Under the pieces are notes generated by a model. That model was given only the letters and a program-made list of their open reading frames with translations. It ran no database searches and had not been told where the DNA came from. Of a stretch of DNA of 64,000 nt, positions 1-8,658 are shown piece after piece (position 1 is the stretch's first letter; every line of letters begins with the position of its first letter). The stretch comes from Vibrio sonorensis. GTDB lineage: Bacteria > Pseudomonadota > Gammaproteobacteria > Enterobacterales > Vibrionaceae. A program made the translations under genes and the position numbers. The stretch covers positions 16,822 through 80,821 of the forward strand of contig NZ_LJJE01000108.1 in NCBI RefSeq assembly GCF_001854765.1, written 5' to 3'.

Positions 1-536
1 CCAAGCGTGAGATTTACCTGATAATAAGAGGATGATTTCCATTGCAAACTCCAGTGCAGTGCCCGGGCCTTGACTGGTTACCAAGTTAAAGTTTACGTCG
101 TGCGTGACACGTTTAACGCGATAGTTCTTTTCTGCAATATGGTCTTTAAAAGCGGGATGACAAGTCATGATAGCGTCGGGGTAGAAGCGTGGTGGGTCAG
201 CACTAGTGCTGGTGCCGCACAGATCGCCCCCATCAGCTTGCCCTCATACATATGCTGTCGAACAATCTCAACTAAGACGGGGCTATCGCGAAAGGTTTCA
301 GCTCCTTCTACACCACCAGCGAGTAAGATGGCATCAAACTCGTCATCAGCAATATCAACCAGCTTGCAATCGGCAGTTAACGTTACACCTCGGGAGGCTT
401 TCAGAACGAGTTGACCATCAAAATCAGCACTGGCTACAGTGACATCATAACCAGCTCGAACCATCATATCTATCATGGTAACGGCTTCCATTTCTTCGGT
501 GCCGCTAGCAATAGGAATTAGAATTTTTTTACTCAT
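1..536 (-). CDS. yajL: YajL, DJ-1/PfpI-family protein (partial, frameshifted)
   Basis: This is a member of the DJ-1/ThiJ/PfpI family. In enterics YajL is a cytosolic protein of oxidative and glyoxal stress, described as a chaperone or protein deglycase. The N-terminus shows the E-E-x-E-A-V-T segment, and the nucleophile elbow with its cysteine is seen in AICAAPA near residue 106. The frame breaks near position 188. Restoring one C on the plus strand continues the protein as HHGFYPDAIMTCHPAFKDH and later TSQGPGTALEFAMEII, a normal YajL C-terminus, until the window edge. The start ATG lies 1 base after the panE stop, so panE and yajL form one operon, as in E. coli. The break is most likely a sequencing deletion (GG read as G). 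Confidence 0.9.
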
Positions 537-537
537 A

Positions 538-1425
538 TTATGGCGTCCAGTTTTTCTCTATCTCTTTTATTTCGTTAAACAGCGCTTGGTTAAAAGGGGC
601 ACTAATATTTTGCGCTTTGGCCGTATCCAGGAGATAGCCGGTAATAAAATCTATCTCACTCGGTCGATGATGCATCACATCTTGATGCATAGAAGAATAA
701 TTTTCTGCCGTCGCGTTAATAACACTATATATCATCTCACAGAGTGGCTCCGACTTTGCAGGGAATCCTTTGGCGTTCATGATGAGAACCACTTCAGAGA
801 CGATACCAGTAATCTCTTTGTGATAGCGTGGATCGGCAAGTTTACCATTTTTGATTTGGTGGATAGCCGTTAAAGGGTTAATGGCGCAGTTAACGGCAAG
901 CTTTTGCCAAAGTGCATGTTCGATATGTTCGTTCCAGTTCACATCCGTTAAAGCGTGTTGCAACACTTCTGCGACAAAAGAACACTGTTTGCCAAGTTCG
1001 TTGTAAGGCCCTACTTGTGTTGCTCCAAGCCCGGTATGAAGAACTTGGTCGACACTAGGCTTGTAGGCACCATGAGTGGTCGTCGCGAGTAAAATAGGAT
1101 GCTGGGTAAGTGTTGTTGGCAATCGTTCGGCACTACCCATACCATTGTGCATAAGCATCAATACGGTCTCGGGTGCTATATGGATGGCAATGCTTTGCAA
1201 GGCAGCTTCTACTTGCCACGCTTTTACCGTCACCAGTATCAGATCAGCCTTATGAAGGCTTTCGATATCATTGTTTATTAGCTGAATAGATGGGGAGTCA
1301 TCAAGGCGAAAATGATAGTGTTTGTCAGACGAACGGCTCCAAACACTGACATTATGGCCAGCCTGCATAAGGTTATATGCCCATAATGAGCCGATAGCCC
1401 CCGGGCCTAAAACAACGATGTTCAC
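538..1425 (-). CDS. panE: 2-dehydropantoate 2-reductase (ketopantoate reductase)
   Basis: The enzyme reduces ketopantoate to pantoate with NADPH in the pantothenate/coenzyme A pathway, in the cytosol. The 295-aa protein opens with the Rossmann dinucleotide motif GPGAIGS at residues 7-13. It carries the K-L-A-V-N-C-x-I-N-P-L-T segment around residues 172-183, containing the catalytic Lys and substrate-binding Asn, and the late P-S-E-I-D motif. Length matches the family. yajL follows after 1 base. A hairpin terminator lies between ompK and this gene on the same strand, so panE probably has its own promoter in the 60 bases upstream. Confidence 0.93.
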   Translation of the reverse strand: MNIVVLGPGAIGSLWAYNLMQAGHNVSVWSRSSDKHYHFRLDDSPSIQLINNDIESLHKADLILVTVKAWQVEAALQSIAIHIAPETVLMLMHNGMGSAERLPTTLTQHPILLATTTHGAYKPSVDQVLHTGLGATQVGPYNELGKQCSFVAEVLQHALTDVNWNEHIEHALWQKLAVNCAINPLTAIHQIKNGKLADPRYHKEITGIVSEVVLIMNAKGFPAKSEPLCEMIYSVINATAENYSSMHQDVMHHRPSEIDFITGYLLDTAKAQNISAPFNQALFNEIKEIEKNWTP

Positions 1426-1488
1426 GATGATTTTCCACGTTTAGTACGGTGGAGACAGGATAATGAGGCTGAACAATAAAGCAAACAC

Positions 1489-1513
1489 AAAATGGTGCCA
1501 TAGGCACCATTTT
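1489..1513 (-). terminator. Intrinsic terminator of ompK
   Basis: A perfect 11-bp stem (AAAATGGTGCC / GGCACCATTTT) has a 3-base loop. It is usable on the minus strand after ompK, where it is followed by T-rich sequence. It insulates ompK from panE. Confidence 0.75.
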
Positions 1514-1630
1514 TAAGGGGTAGCGCTTCGCCTGTATGAGCAACAAAGACCAAAGATGAGGAATGGCTTGGTCAATGAGCTAACCAATCAAGAGAAAGTC
1601 GCTTCTAATGATTAAGGCTATAGAGACAAC

Positions 1631-2380
1631 TTAGAAGTTGTACTGTAGGCGATAGATAACGAGATCTTGATAATCTTCACGCGCTAGTTTGTTCACTGTG
1701 TAGCGGTATAGTACACCGGTTGACCAGTTTTTGTGGAAGTTCCACATAGCGTTGATGCTACCATTTAGGCCCCAGTCGTCGCCTTGCGCTGCTGCGTACT
1801 TGTCGTTACGAGCGAACTCGTATTCACCCCAAGTAGAGAAAGTAAAGTTTTGACCAGCAAGATCCGTGTTGTAGAAGCCTACCCAACCTACCATGCCACC
1901 GTTAGATCCACTGTTGCCATTGGTGTTGATCTGGTGAGCACCAACCCAAGGAGTGAAGCCCCAGCCGTCGCCACCAAGGCCAGTATAGCCAAGACCGATG
2001 ACACGGTTTTGCTCGTGAAAGCCTTTGTCTGTATCGGTATTGTAAACCTGAGCGTATAAGCTCACACCTGATTCAGTGAGGTTGTAGTGGATGGTACCTT
2101 TAGTCGACGCGCCACGATCGTTGCCTGAACGGTCAACCCCTTCGTAGTCGTAGAAACCGTACATTTGACCCCAGTCGAATACAGCACCACCTTCGATACC
2201 GATCACTGCTTGGTTGCGGTCTTCGATTTTTCCGCCAAAGTTGTCGTCATCGTTACCGAAACCTTGATTCCATACTTGGTAGTCAGCGTACATGCTACCA
2301 AAACCAAATAAGTACTCAGCTTGAGCTGGTACTGCGGACACTGCTGCTACTGCTCCAAGAGCTAAAAGTGATTTACGCAT
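1631..2380 (-). CDS. ompK: OmpK/Tsx-type nucleoside-specific outer membrane channel
   Basis: This is an outer-membrane beta-barrel of the nucleoside-specific channel (Tsx) family, known in vibrios as OmpK, where relatives serve as receptors for vibriophages such as KVP40. A signal peptide of about 21 residues ends in PAQA-E. The mature part is rich in alternating aromatic/polar strands (EYLFGFGSMYADYQVW, YGFYDYEG, VSLYAQVYNTDT, VIGLGYTGLG) and ends with the C-terminal Phe typical of BAM substrates (YRLQYNF). The 249-aa length fits. A CRP-like site lies about 150 bases upstream, in line with catabolite control of nucleoside uptake. The exact substrate is inferred from the family. Confidence 0.85.
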   Translation of the reverse strand: MRKSLLALGAVAAVSAVPAQAEYLFGFGSMYADYQVWNQGFGNDDDNFGGKIEDRNQAVIGIEGGAVFDWGQMYGFYDYEGVDRSGNDRGASTKGTIHYNLTESGVSLYAQVYNTDTDKGFHEQNRVIGLGYTGLGGDGWGFTPWVGAHQINTNGNSGSNGGMVGWVGFYNTDLAGQNFTFSTWGEYEFARNDKYAAAQGDDWGLNGSINAMWNFHKNWSTGVLYRYTVNKLAREDYQDLVIYRLQYNF

Positions 2381-2726
2381 AGTGAGACTCTCTAATTTTG
2401 TCTGATAAGAAATAAAGTGTTTATGCCTTCTAGTGCACGGTCTTTGCCGTGCTTCATTCGGTGGGGAATAATAGCGATAAAAATCTCAATTTGAAGCGGG
2501 AAATTGTATAAAAAAACATAAATCCAGTGATCTATATCACGTCTCTTGATCATTTTTTGCGCATTTGTGAAACGTTTTTTTTGTTACATAAATATTGATA
2601 GAGTTATCGATTACGTAATCGCTTGCGCTAATTTTCGATTAAGTCCCGCTATCAACAGGTTTTGTTAATGATCTGGAATCCACAGCTAGGCGTATATAAA
2701 GGTAAACTGTTAAAGAGGTCACATTT
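2381..2726. other. Divergent intergenic region between ompK and the LON-domain gene
   Basis: This 346-base AT-rich spacer separates divergent genes. It holds the CRP-like palindrome at 2526-2541 and AT-rich promoter-like sequence on both sides. No small ORF with a convincing ribosome-binding site was seen. Confidence 0.6.
2526..2541. promoter_or_regulatory. CRP-like binding site
   Basis: The sequence AGTGATCTATATCACG has the two CRP half sites GTGA and TCAC separated by exactly 6 bases. It lies about 150 bases upstream of the ompK start and 185 upstream of the divergent gene. The first and last bases of the 16-bp consensus differ. Confidence 0.6.
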
Positions 2727-3317
2727 ATGTCTCAGGTGATGCTTTTTCCTTTAGGCTCAATTGTGCTTCCGGAAGGAAAAATGAAGCTCAGGATTTTTGA
2801 GCCGCGCTATAAAAGATTAGTAAGTCAAGCACTCAAAGGGGACGCCTGTTTCGGCATTTGTCTTCTCGAGAAAGGGGAAGGTAGACAAAGTGCCCAGCTA
2901 TCCCAGATTGGATGTAGGGTAAGGATCGTTGATTTTGAATCTTTGGACGGCGGTTTACTGGGTATTACTGTAGTAGGTGAAAAGCGTTTTTTGATTAAGA
3001 GAGTACGCACAGAATACGATGGACTGCGCATAGCAACGGTCGATTGGCGAGATGAATGGCAGATGCGAGAAGTCACTGATGGGGCTCAGGGTTTGTCCGA
3101 CCGCCTTAGAGATTTGTATATGGAGTTTCCTCAAGTGGGAGAGCTATACGAGCAATGTTTCTTTGATGATACGAGCTGGGTATGTCAGCGTTGGATTGAG
3201 ATTCTCCCTTTGACCAATGAGCAATTTGATTCCATCACTCGCAGTGATGACTGTTTTGATGCTCTTCAATTTCTCAATAACGCCATTGAATTTGAAAAAA
3301 CTCGTCAGCAAAAGTGA
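2727..3317 (+). CDS. LON substrate-binding domain protein
   Basis: A 196-aa protein that consists of the N-terminal domain of Lon protease (PUA-like LON domain) without the AAA+ and peptidase parts. It shows the family signature M-L-F-P-L-G-S-I-V-L-P-E-G near residues 5-17, R-I-F-E-P-R-Y-K-R-L at 22-31, and G-C-R-V-R-I. Stand-alone LON-domain proteins are widespread, and their function is not established. It sits just upstream of the ECF sigma factor with a 61-base gap that contains a candidate promoter, so it is probably a separate unit. The ATG at 2727 is preceded by AGAGG. Confidence 0.85.
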   Translation: MSQVMLFPLGSIVLPEGKMKLRIFEPRYKRLVSQALKGDACFGICLLEKGEGRQSAQLSQIGCRVRIVDFESLDGGLLGITVVGEKRFLIKRVRTEYDGLRIATVDWRDEWQMREVTDGAQGLSDRLRDLYMEFPQVGELYEQCFFDDTSWVCQRWIEILPLTNEQFDSITRSDDCFDALQFLNNAIEFEKTRQQK

Positions 3318-3342
3318 TCGTTGTGTTTGAGTAGCACGTATA
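3315..3342 (+). promoter_or_regulatory. Candidate autoregulated ECF sigma promoter
   Basis: TGATCG at 3315-3320 and CGTATA at 3337-3342 are separated by 16 bases, directly upstream of the ECF/ChrR pair. The TGATC -35 core resembles promoters reported for RpoE-ChrR (ECF11-type) systems. Such sigma factors usually transcribe their own operon. The match to the -10 element is from memory of the family and is inference. Confidence 0.45.
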
Positions 3343-3378
3343 CTCTAACTGTTAACAAAGCCGAATAAGGGCGTAAGG

Positions 3379-3963
3379 ATGACTAAAGTAGACCCAAGCA
3401 ATTTTGGCAGATCTGATTGGGCAGAGTGCATGGAGAAAGTGAAAACAAAGGACGCAAAAGCCTTTGCCATCATTTTTCAGCATTTCACGCCGCGATTAAA
3501 GCAGTTTGTTTTTAAGCATATGTCAAACGACCAAGTGGCCAACGAGATGGTCCAAGAGACGTTGGCCCTAGTATGGCAGAAAAGTGCACTGTTTGATCCC
3601 GAGAAAAGTTCGCTGTCAACTTGGATTTATACCATCGCGAGAAACCTGTGTTTCGACACCTTGCGCAAACAGAAAGGCAAAGAACCTCATTTGTTAGCTG
3701 ATGACATTTGGCCTACGGATTATTGTCCACCGGATATGATCGAGCACTATTCTCCAGAACAGGACATGTTGAAAGAGCAAGTCGTAAAATACTTGGACAT
3801 TTTGCCCGATGCGCAGCAGAAGATAATTAAAGCTGTTTATTTAGAGGAGCTTCCTCATCAGCAGGTCGCAGACATGTATGACATACCTTTGGGAACCGTC
3901 AAGTCGCGTTTAAGACTCGCTGTAGAGAAGTTAAGATCAACCATTAAAGCGGAGCAATTATGA
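3379..3963 (+). CDS. ECF sigma factor of the RpoE-ChrR type
   Basis: A 194-aa extracytoplasmic-function sigma factor. Region 2 is visible at roughly residues 30-95 (F-K-H-M-S-N-D-Q-V-A-N-E-M-V-Q-E-T-L, then S-L-S-T-W-I-Y-T-I-A-R-N). Region 4 lies near 130-190 (L-P-D-A-Q-Q-K-I-I-K-A-V-Y, then the helix-turn-helix G-T-V-K-S-R-L-R-L-A). Its stop overlaps the start of the ChrR-type anti-sigma (ATGA), which means translational coupling and defines the pair. In Rhodobacter and Vibrio this pair answers singlet oxygen and photo-oxidative stress, and that role is inferred here. The start ATG is preceded by AAGG. Confidence 0.9.
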   Translation: MTKVDPSNFGRSDWAECMEKVKTKDAKAFAIIFQHFTPRLKQFVFKHMSNDQVANEMVQETLALVWQKSALFDPEKSSLSTWIYTIARNLCFDTLRKQKGKEPHLLADDIWPTDYCPPDMIEHYSPEQDMLKEQVVKYLDILPDAQQKIIKAVYLEELPHQQVADMYDIPLGTVKSRLRLAVEKLRSTIKAEQL

Positions 3964-4628
3964 GCTATCATCCAGACAAAGAGTTATTAAAGCGCTACGC
4001 CAATGGCACGATTGATCCTGTTAACGGCTTTGCAGTAGCGACCCATTTGGAGTCCTGCCCTATGTGTAAAGGGCTAGTCGCTAAGTACGAAGCGCAAAAC
4101 GGCGAAGCGCTAATGGAACTAAGCGCAGACAGTTGCGGAGAAATTGATATGTCAGCTATGTTCAATGAGATCATTTCTCTAGAGCAAAGCGACGAACCAT
4201 TTTCTCGCCATCGCAAACCTGAGCACATTGAGGTGAATGGTAAAGAGTTTGTGCTTCCCGTCTCCTTGAGCCGTTTTAGAAACAACATAGGTAGTTGGAA
4301 AAGCTACGGTGGCAAAGTCTTTAGTGCTCAAATCAATATTGATGAAGAGGCACGAGTCAATCTTTTGTACATAAGTGAAAACGTGCGAATTCCCCAGCAT
4401 ACCCACAAAGGACATGAGTCAACCTTGGTACTGCACGGCGGATTCAGTGACGAGGATGGGCATTACGAAGCGGGTGACTATATGTTACGAGACGCTTCTA
4501 TCAAACACGCACCATACACTAAACCTGGCGAAGACTGCTTGTGCTTAACAATCTTGACCGAGCCGATGCTGTTTACCCAAGGTGTGGCTAGGATCTTCAA
4601 CATGTTTGGCAAGGGTATGTACCCGTAA
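3960..4628 (+). CDS. chrR: ChrR-type zinc anti-sigma factor with C-terminal cupin
   Basis: A 222-aa partner of the upstream ECF sigma factor. The N-terminal zinc anti-sigma domain has H4, H29, C33 and C36 in the H-x3-C-x2-C arrangement (HLESCPMC). The C-terminal cupin shows H147-x-H149-x3-E153 and H183, matching the metal ligands of Rhodobacter ChrR. The first domain sequesters the sigma factor. The cupin is needed for release when singlet oxygen is sensed. The gene starts inside the sigma stop codon. A strong terminator follows at 4644, so the operon has two genes. Confidence 0.88.
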   Translation: MSYHPDKELLKRYANGTIDPVNGFAVATHLESCPMCKGLVAKYEAQNGEALMELSADSCGEIDMSAMFNEIISLEQSDEPFSRHRKPEHIEVNGKEFVLPVSLSRFRNNIGSWKSYGGKVFSAQINIDEEARVNLLYISENVRIPQHTHKGHESTLVLHGGFSDEDGHYEAGDYMLRDASIKHAPYTKPGEDCLCLTILTEPMLFTQGVARIFNMFGKGMYP

Positions 4629-4643
4629 AGGCGTATGAAAAGG

Positions 4644-4674
4644 AAAAGGGTTGCCAACGGCAACCCTTTTTTAT
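4644..4674. terminator. Bidirectional intrinsic terminator between chrR and ampG
   Basis: AAAAGGGTTGCC and GGCAACCCTTTT form a perfect 12-bp stem with a 3-base loop and a T-run on the plus strand. The convergent ampG gene ends 17 bases further on and can use it too. Confidence 0.85.
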
Positions 4675-4690
4675 GTTAGCTTTCTGCAGC

Positions 4691-6076
4691 TTAATCGGCT
4701 TGATTAAGTTCTTCTGCATCGCGCTGTTTAGCTTTATTGAGTAGATCGGTAAAGTAGTGTCTCAATGACCAGAGCATAATCAAGCTAGGGATCACCATAA
4801 GAGCGGTGATGATAAAGAACAGTGACCAGTCGTTTAGGTAGTCGACTAGCTCTCCACTAAAGGAAGCTAAGGTCGTTCGACCAAAGTTGCCCAACGAAGC
4901 TAGCAGGGCATACTGGGTGGCAGAAAAAGCTTGTCCTGTCACCATGGTCAAGAAAGAGACAAATGCGACGGTGGAAAATGCCGAGGTAAAGTTGTCAACG
5001 ACCAAGGTTGCTAGGAAAAGTTGCTCATTTGGGCCCACATTCGCAATCCAAGAGAACATCAGGTTACTGGCAGCCATGGCGATACCACCAATCATTAGCC
5101 CTCTTACGATACCAAACTTCACATTGACCATGCTGCCCAATAAGGTAAAGAGAATAGTCAGTCCCCACCCAATAAGTTTAGAGTAATAGCCAATTTGCTC
5201 GTTACTAAAACCAATGTCTTTGTAGAAAGCGATGGACATGCGACCAAGGAAGGCTTCGCCAATTTTAAATAAGAAGACGAATAGCAATAGTGTGAAAGCC
5301 ACTCGAAAGCCATTGCGCTTAAAGAAGTCTAAGAAGGGTTCTATAAGAGTCACGGTAAGCCACGCGGTTAGACGAGAGCCGACGACTTCTGAGTGTCGTT
5401 TTTCTGCTGCGCTTTGCAATGCTTCTCGCTTGGTTTTAGGTTCGCGGATAAGCAAAGTGAAAATCATTAAAATCCCAACAATCCCTGCCATGCCGTAGTA
5501 GACGCCATTCCAGCCGATGCTATCGGCGTTAATAAAGGCCAAGTAGCCAGGTAAAGAATAGCCCGTCCACCAACCAATCACTGCCATGGCAGAGGCTTGT
5601 GGAAGTTTAGAAGCTTCAGATTTAGGGAAAGTATCGATGCGATAAGCATCGATAGCGATGTCCTGAGTAGAAGAGGCGATCGCTATCCCCAACGCGAGCA
5701 TAGAGGTGAACATTAAACTGTTAGCCGGATCCACACCCGCTATGAGTAAGGTGCAAACAAGCACAATGCTCTGACAGAAAAATATCCAGCTTCGTCTTTG
5801 TCCTAGCATAGCGTGGAGTAGGGGGAGTTTCACCCTATCGACCAATGGTGCCCAAAGGAAATTGATGGCGTAGACAGCAAATACACTGCCGAAATAGCCG
5901 ATGGCAGCGCGGGTAAGTCCGGCGTCTTTTAGCCAGCCCGACATGTTGGAACCGATGAGTACCCATGGAAAACCACTGGCACATCCCATCATAAATACCC
6001 ACATCAAGCGTTTGTCTAAATAGCTGCGAAATGTCTCTAGCCAAGACATAGAAGAGGAGTCTGATGACATAATCAA
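4691..6076 (-). CDS. ampG: AmpG-family muropeptide permease (MFS)
   Basis: A 461-aa inner-membrane major facilitator of the AmpG family, which imports anhydro-muropeptides for cell-wall recycling and feeds beta-lactamase induction in species that have it. Diagnostic segments include M-G-C-A-S-G-F-P-W in helix 1, L-G-Q-R-R-S-W-I-F near residue 92 and S-S-T-Q-D-I-A-I-D-A-Y-R near 136. About 12 or more hydrophobic segments are seen. Its place after yajG and near bolA is the E. coli order. The first ATG (MIMSSDSSSM) is used here; the ATG two codons later is equally possible. Confidence 0.88.
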   Translation of the reverse strand: MIMSSDSSSMSWLETFRSYLDKRLMWVFMMGCASGFPWVLIGSNMSGWLKDAGLTRAAIGYFGSVFAVYAINFLWAPLVDRVKLPLLHAMLGQRRSWIFFCQSIVLVCTLLIAGVDPANSLMFTSMLALGIAIASSTQDIAIDAYRIDTFPKSEASKLPQASAMAVIGWWTGYSLPGYLAFINADSIGWNGVYYGMAGIVGILMIFTLLIREPKTKREALQSAAEKRHSEVVGSRLTAWLTVTLIEPFLDFFKRNGFRVAFTLLLFVFLFKIGEAFLGRMSIAFYKDIGFSNEQIGYYSKLIGWGLTILFTLLGSMVNVKFGIVRGLMIGGIAMAASNLMFSWIANVGPNEQLFLATLVVDNFTSAFSTVAFVSFLTMVTGQAFSATQYALLASLGNFGRTTLASFSGELVDYLNDWSLFFIITALMVIPSLIMLWSLRHYFTDLLNKAKQRDAEELNQAD

Positions 6077-6085
6077 ATCCTTCTG

Positions 6086-6115
6086 AAAAGAAAAAGCTCC
6101 GGCAAGCGCCAGAGC
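6086..6115 (-). terminator. Intrinsic terminator after the cyclophilin gene
   Basis: On the minus strand GCTCTGGC and GCCGGAGC form an 8-bp stem (one G-U pair) with loop GCTT, followed by TTTTTCTTTTC. It sits between ppiA and ampG and may reduce read-through into ampG. Confidence 0.75.
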
Positions 6116-6123
6116 CGATTTTA

Positions 6124-6669
6124 TTATTCTACGATGGTTACATTGGTAATCACGATAGGTTCAAGGGGGACGTCTTGGTAGCGATTTTTGCGTCCCGTGG
6201 GTTTTGTCGCCATCTCTTCGACTACTTCAAAGCCTTTTACCACTTTGCCAAAAACCGCGTAACCTGGTGGTCGATTGGCATAGTCTAAAAAGTTGTTGTC
6301 TTTGTAGTTGATAAAAAATTGGCGAGTAGCCGAGTTTGGATCGTTTGTACGCGCCATAGCGATAGAGCCAACTTCATTTTTCAATCCGTTAGCCGCTTCG
6401 TTTTCAATTGGCGCGTAGGTATCGATGCGTTCCATTTCAGGAGTGAAACCTCCGCCTTGCGCCATAAAACCAGGGATCACGCGATGAAATACAGAGCCCT
6501 TGTAGCTCCCATCTTCGACGTAACGAAGAAAGTTTTTCACCGTCACTGGTGCCTTTTCTTGATTGAGTTCTACAACAAAAGGCCCCAAGTTGGTTTCAAA
6601 CATCACTGTTGGGCCAGCAAAGGCGAGCTGACTGACTAAAGCCAGTACAGCAAACAGTGTTTTTTTCAT
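6124..6669 (-). CDS. ppiA: Periplasmic cyclophilin-type peptidyl-prolyl isomerase
   Basis: A 181-aa cyclophilin that catalyses cis-trans isomerisation at proline bonds. A signal peptide of about 18 residues (MKKTLFAVLALVSQLAFA) points to the periplasm. The cyclophilin core shows F-H-R-V-I-P-G-F-M-A-Q-G-G-G-F near residues 61-75, with the catalytic Arg, and N-P-N-S-A-T-R-Q-F-F-I-N near 111. Its start overlaps the yajG stop by one base (TAATG), so the two are translationally coupled. The symbol ppiA is by similarity to the E. coli periplasmic paralogue. Confidence 0.88.
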   Translation of the reverse strand: MKKTLFAVLALVSQLAFAGPTVMFETNLGPFVVELNQEKAPVTVKNFLRYVEDGSYKGSVFHRVIPGFMAQGGGFTPEMERIDTYAPIENEAANGLKNEVGSIAMARTNDPNSATRQFFINYKDNNFLDYANRPPGYAVFGKVVKGFEVVEEMATKPTGRKNRYQDVPLEPIVITNVTIVE

Positions 6670-7238
6670 TAGAAGCGCTCCTGCATGTACGACTGTAGTT
6701 CTCGGTCGTTAGCCACTTCTTGGAAAACGAGGTTAACAACGTCGTTCAGTACTTGCTCGATCTCGTCATTAGAGGCACTTAATAGACCGCTGCGTTTTGC
6801 CACGCCGTTGTATGTTTTGACCAACTTACCTTTTGGTGTTTCTGCGGTGATTTCGATGACGACACTCGCATCCATTTTGTTTTCCATTACCGAGTGTTTA
6901 ACGGTCACCAAAGCTTCTTGAACTTCAATAACGATCGAGTTATCGCTGTTTACCGTACTGCGGAAGCCTTGAGATTGGAAAAGTTCAACCAGTGCATTTT
7001 CAACGGTAATGCGTACATTCTGTTTCGCGTGGATCGGTTCGATGTTTGAACGACCACTGTCGATTAAGGCAACATACTGTGCAGAGCGAACATCTTTACT
7101 GGTTAAAGTAAACGTCGAACCTTGCACTAGGTCATTATTACTAAGAACCGATTTCGGCGTTAAGTTAATTTGTTCTTGCTGAGGAGCTGAACAAGCAGCC
7201 AAAAGTGCTACGGACGCTGCGAGAACCAGTTTTTTCAT
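6669..7238 (-). CDS. yajG: YajG-family lipoprotein
   Basis: A 189-aa lipoprotein. The signal peptide ends in the lipobox L-L-A-A-C at residue 16, and the following Ser-Ala suggests outer-membrane sorting. The rest matches the YajG family (D-V-R-S-A-Q-Y-V-A-L-I-D then R-S-N-I-E-P-I near residues 49-69). Function is unknown. In E. coli yajG lies in an operon with ampG next to bolA. Here yajG, ppiA and ampG keep that grouping, with the cyclophilin inserted between. Confidence 0.85.
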   Translation of the reverse strand: MKKLVLAASVALLAACSAPQQEQINLTPKSVLSNNDLVQGSTFTLTSKDVRSAQYVALIDSGRSNIEPIHAKQNVRITVENALVELFQSQGFRSTVNSDNSIVIEVQEALVTVKHSVMENKMDASVVIEITAETPKGKLVKTYNGVAKRSGLLSASNDEIEQVLNDVVNLVFQEVANDRELQSYMQERF

Positions 7239-7378
7239 GGTAACTTCCTTAATTATTACTCTCGTTTCGAGGAACCTGAGCCAAAGTATAGGTCGCCGCT
7301 CAGATAGTCTTTTTTCAGTTAGATATAGTTAAACATTATCCGACACAATAGTTAAGTACTATACAGAACAATAGTTAA

Positions 7379-8509
7379 CTATTTAGTGGCTTGTAAAATA
7401 ACAAATTTCTTGTTTTGGGCGACTTTTTTTACCTGAGTCTTACCAAACAACCGAACCAATTTCACATCGTAGCCGAGGTGACGGTTACCGATCACCAATA
7501 ATTTTCCCCCTTGTTTAAGAACATGCTTTGCATCACAGAACATCTGCCACGCGATGTGGTCAGTAATCGCTTGCTGTTGATGAAAGGGGGGATTGCATAT
7601 CACCATACTACTGGTTTCGGCTTGAAAGCCATCTAAGCAGTTGTTCGCCACACAAGCGATTTTTCTTTTATCGCCGAGCGCTGCGATTAGGTTTTCTTTT
7701 GCTGACTGGACCGCCATAAAGCTTTCGTCAACACATGTGATATGAGCTTGGGGGTTGAGTTGTCCCATTTTTATCGACAGCACACCATTGCCACAGCCCA
7801 GATCAATAAAATCTGATAGGGTCGGATCTTGAGGTAAGTGCTCCAGAATGAATCGAGCGCCCAAATCTAAGCTGTCGCCTGAGTAGACGTTCGCTCGGTT
7901 CTTGAGTGAGTAGTTCTGTTTGTCAACGGCCCACTCTGAATAAATCTCTGCCTGTTTTGGTGCGGTCTGGTTGGCACAACTAAATACCAATCGGTGCTTT
8001 TTCCAAGCTAATGATGTGGTTGTCGCCCCTAAGTATTGCTCAAAAAGCTTAAGTGTCGAAGTGTGGATCTCTTTGGCTTTGTTAACGGCAATAATTGGAA
8101 CATTAGCATTGAGCCCTTGTCTTAACTGGGTGAGTATCCAAGTTAGATGTCGATTGCTTTTGGGAAGTTGCAGCAAAACTAAGTCAACCTTGGACGGGAG
8201 TTCATCCATAGTGGTAAGAAACTCAATACTCTTAGATTGATTCTGTTTTAGGTTGGCCTTTGCACCCTGTTGGGAAATGAATGAGTCACTCATCATTGTC
8301 ACTTGGTGATAAGGGGAAAAATAGCATGACAAAGCGCCAAAGCTATCGTTGATAATGAGTATGTGTTGTCCCTTATCTAAGCCCATCGACTCGACGTGGT
8401 TTATCAAATATTCATCGCCAGCATCCCAAGCTTGCAGCGTTTCGTTACTGCGTTTGGGAAAGCGACAAAGAGTGAGAGAACGTTCGTTAACAGTGAGCTC
8501 AGTTTTCAT
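7379..8509 (-). CDS. rlmG: 23S rRNA (guanine-N2)-methyltransferase RlmG
   Basis: RlmG uses S-adenosylmethionine to methylate G1835 of 23S rRNA. The 376-aa protein has a degenerate N-terminal methyltransferase-like half and a catalytic C-terminal half. That half carries the SAM motif D-L-G-C-G-N-G-V-L-S and the amino-methyltransferase motif N-P-P-F-H. I choose the ATG at 8509 (MKTELTVNERSLTL) because it aligns with the family start. A TTG 18 codons upstream would add an unconserved extension. It is divergent from bolA. Confidence 0.88.
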   Translation of the reverse strand: MKTELTVNERSLTLCRFPKRSNETLQAWDAGDEYLINHVESMGLDKGQHILIINDSFGALSCYFSPYHQVTMMSDSFISQQGAKANLKQNQSKSIEFLTTMDELPSKVDLVLLQLPKSNRHLTWILTQLRQGLNANVPIIAVNKAKEIHTSTLKLFEQYLGATTTSLAWKKHRLVFSCANQTAPKQAEIYSEWAVDKQNYSLKNRANVYSGDSLDLGARFILEHLPQDPTLSDFIDLGCGNGVLSIKMGQLNPQAHITCVDESFMAVQSAKENLIAALGDKRKIACVANNCLDGFQAETSSMVICNPPFHQQQAITDHIAWQMFCDAKHVLKQGGKLLVIGNRHLGYDVKLVRLFGKTQVKKVAQNKKFVILQATK

Positions 8510-8658
8510 TTTTTCAAAGTGTTGCTTGGTGTTTGGGCAAATTGTCGCAGAAGTAGAATTCAAGGGAAACTAAAACCTTTTGTTCTCTCTTACGTATTAT
8601 TAGTATTAGGGTACACTGTCGAGCGTTCGACTGATGGTGAAGCAGTTAGGGGAGTACC

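Noticed and set aside
70..414. 114-codon plus-strand ORF opposite yajL
   Set aside because: Antisense shadow of yajL; its composition reflects the opposite coding frame.
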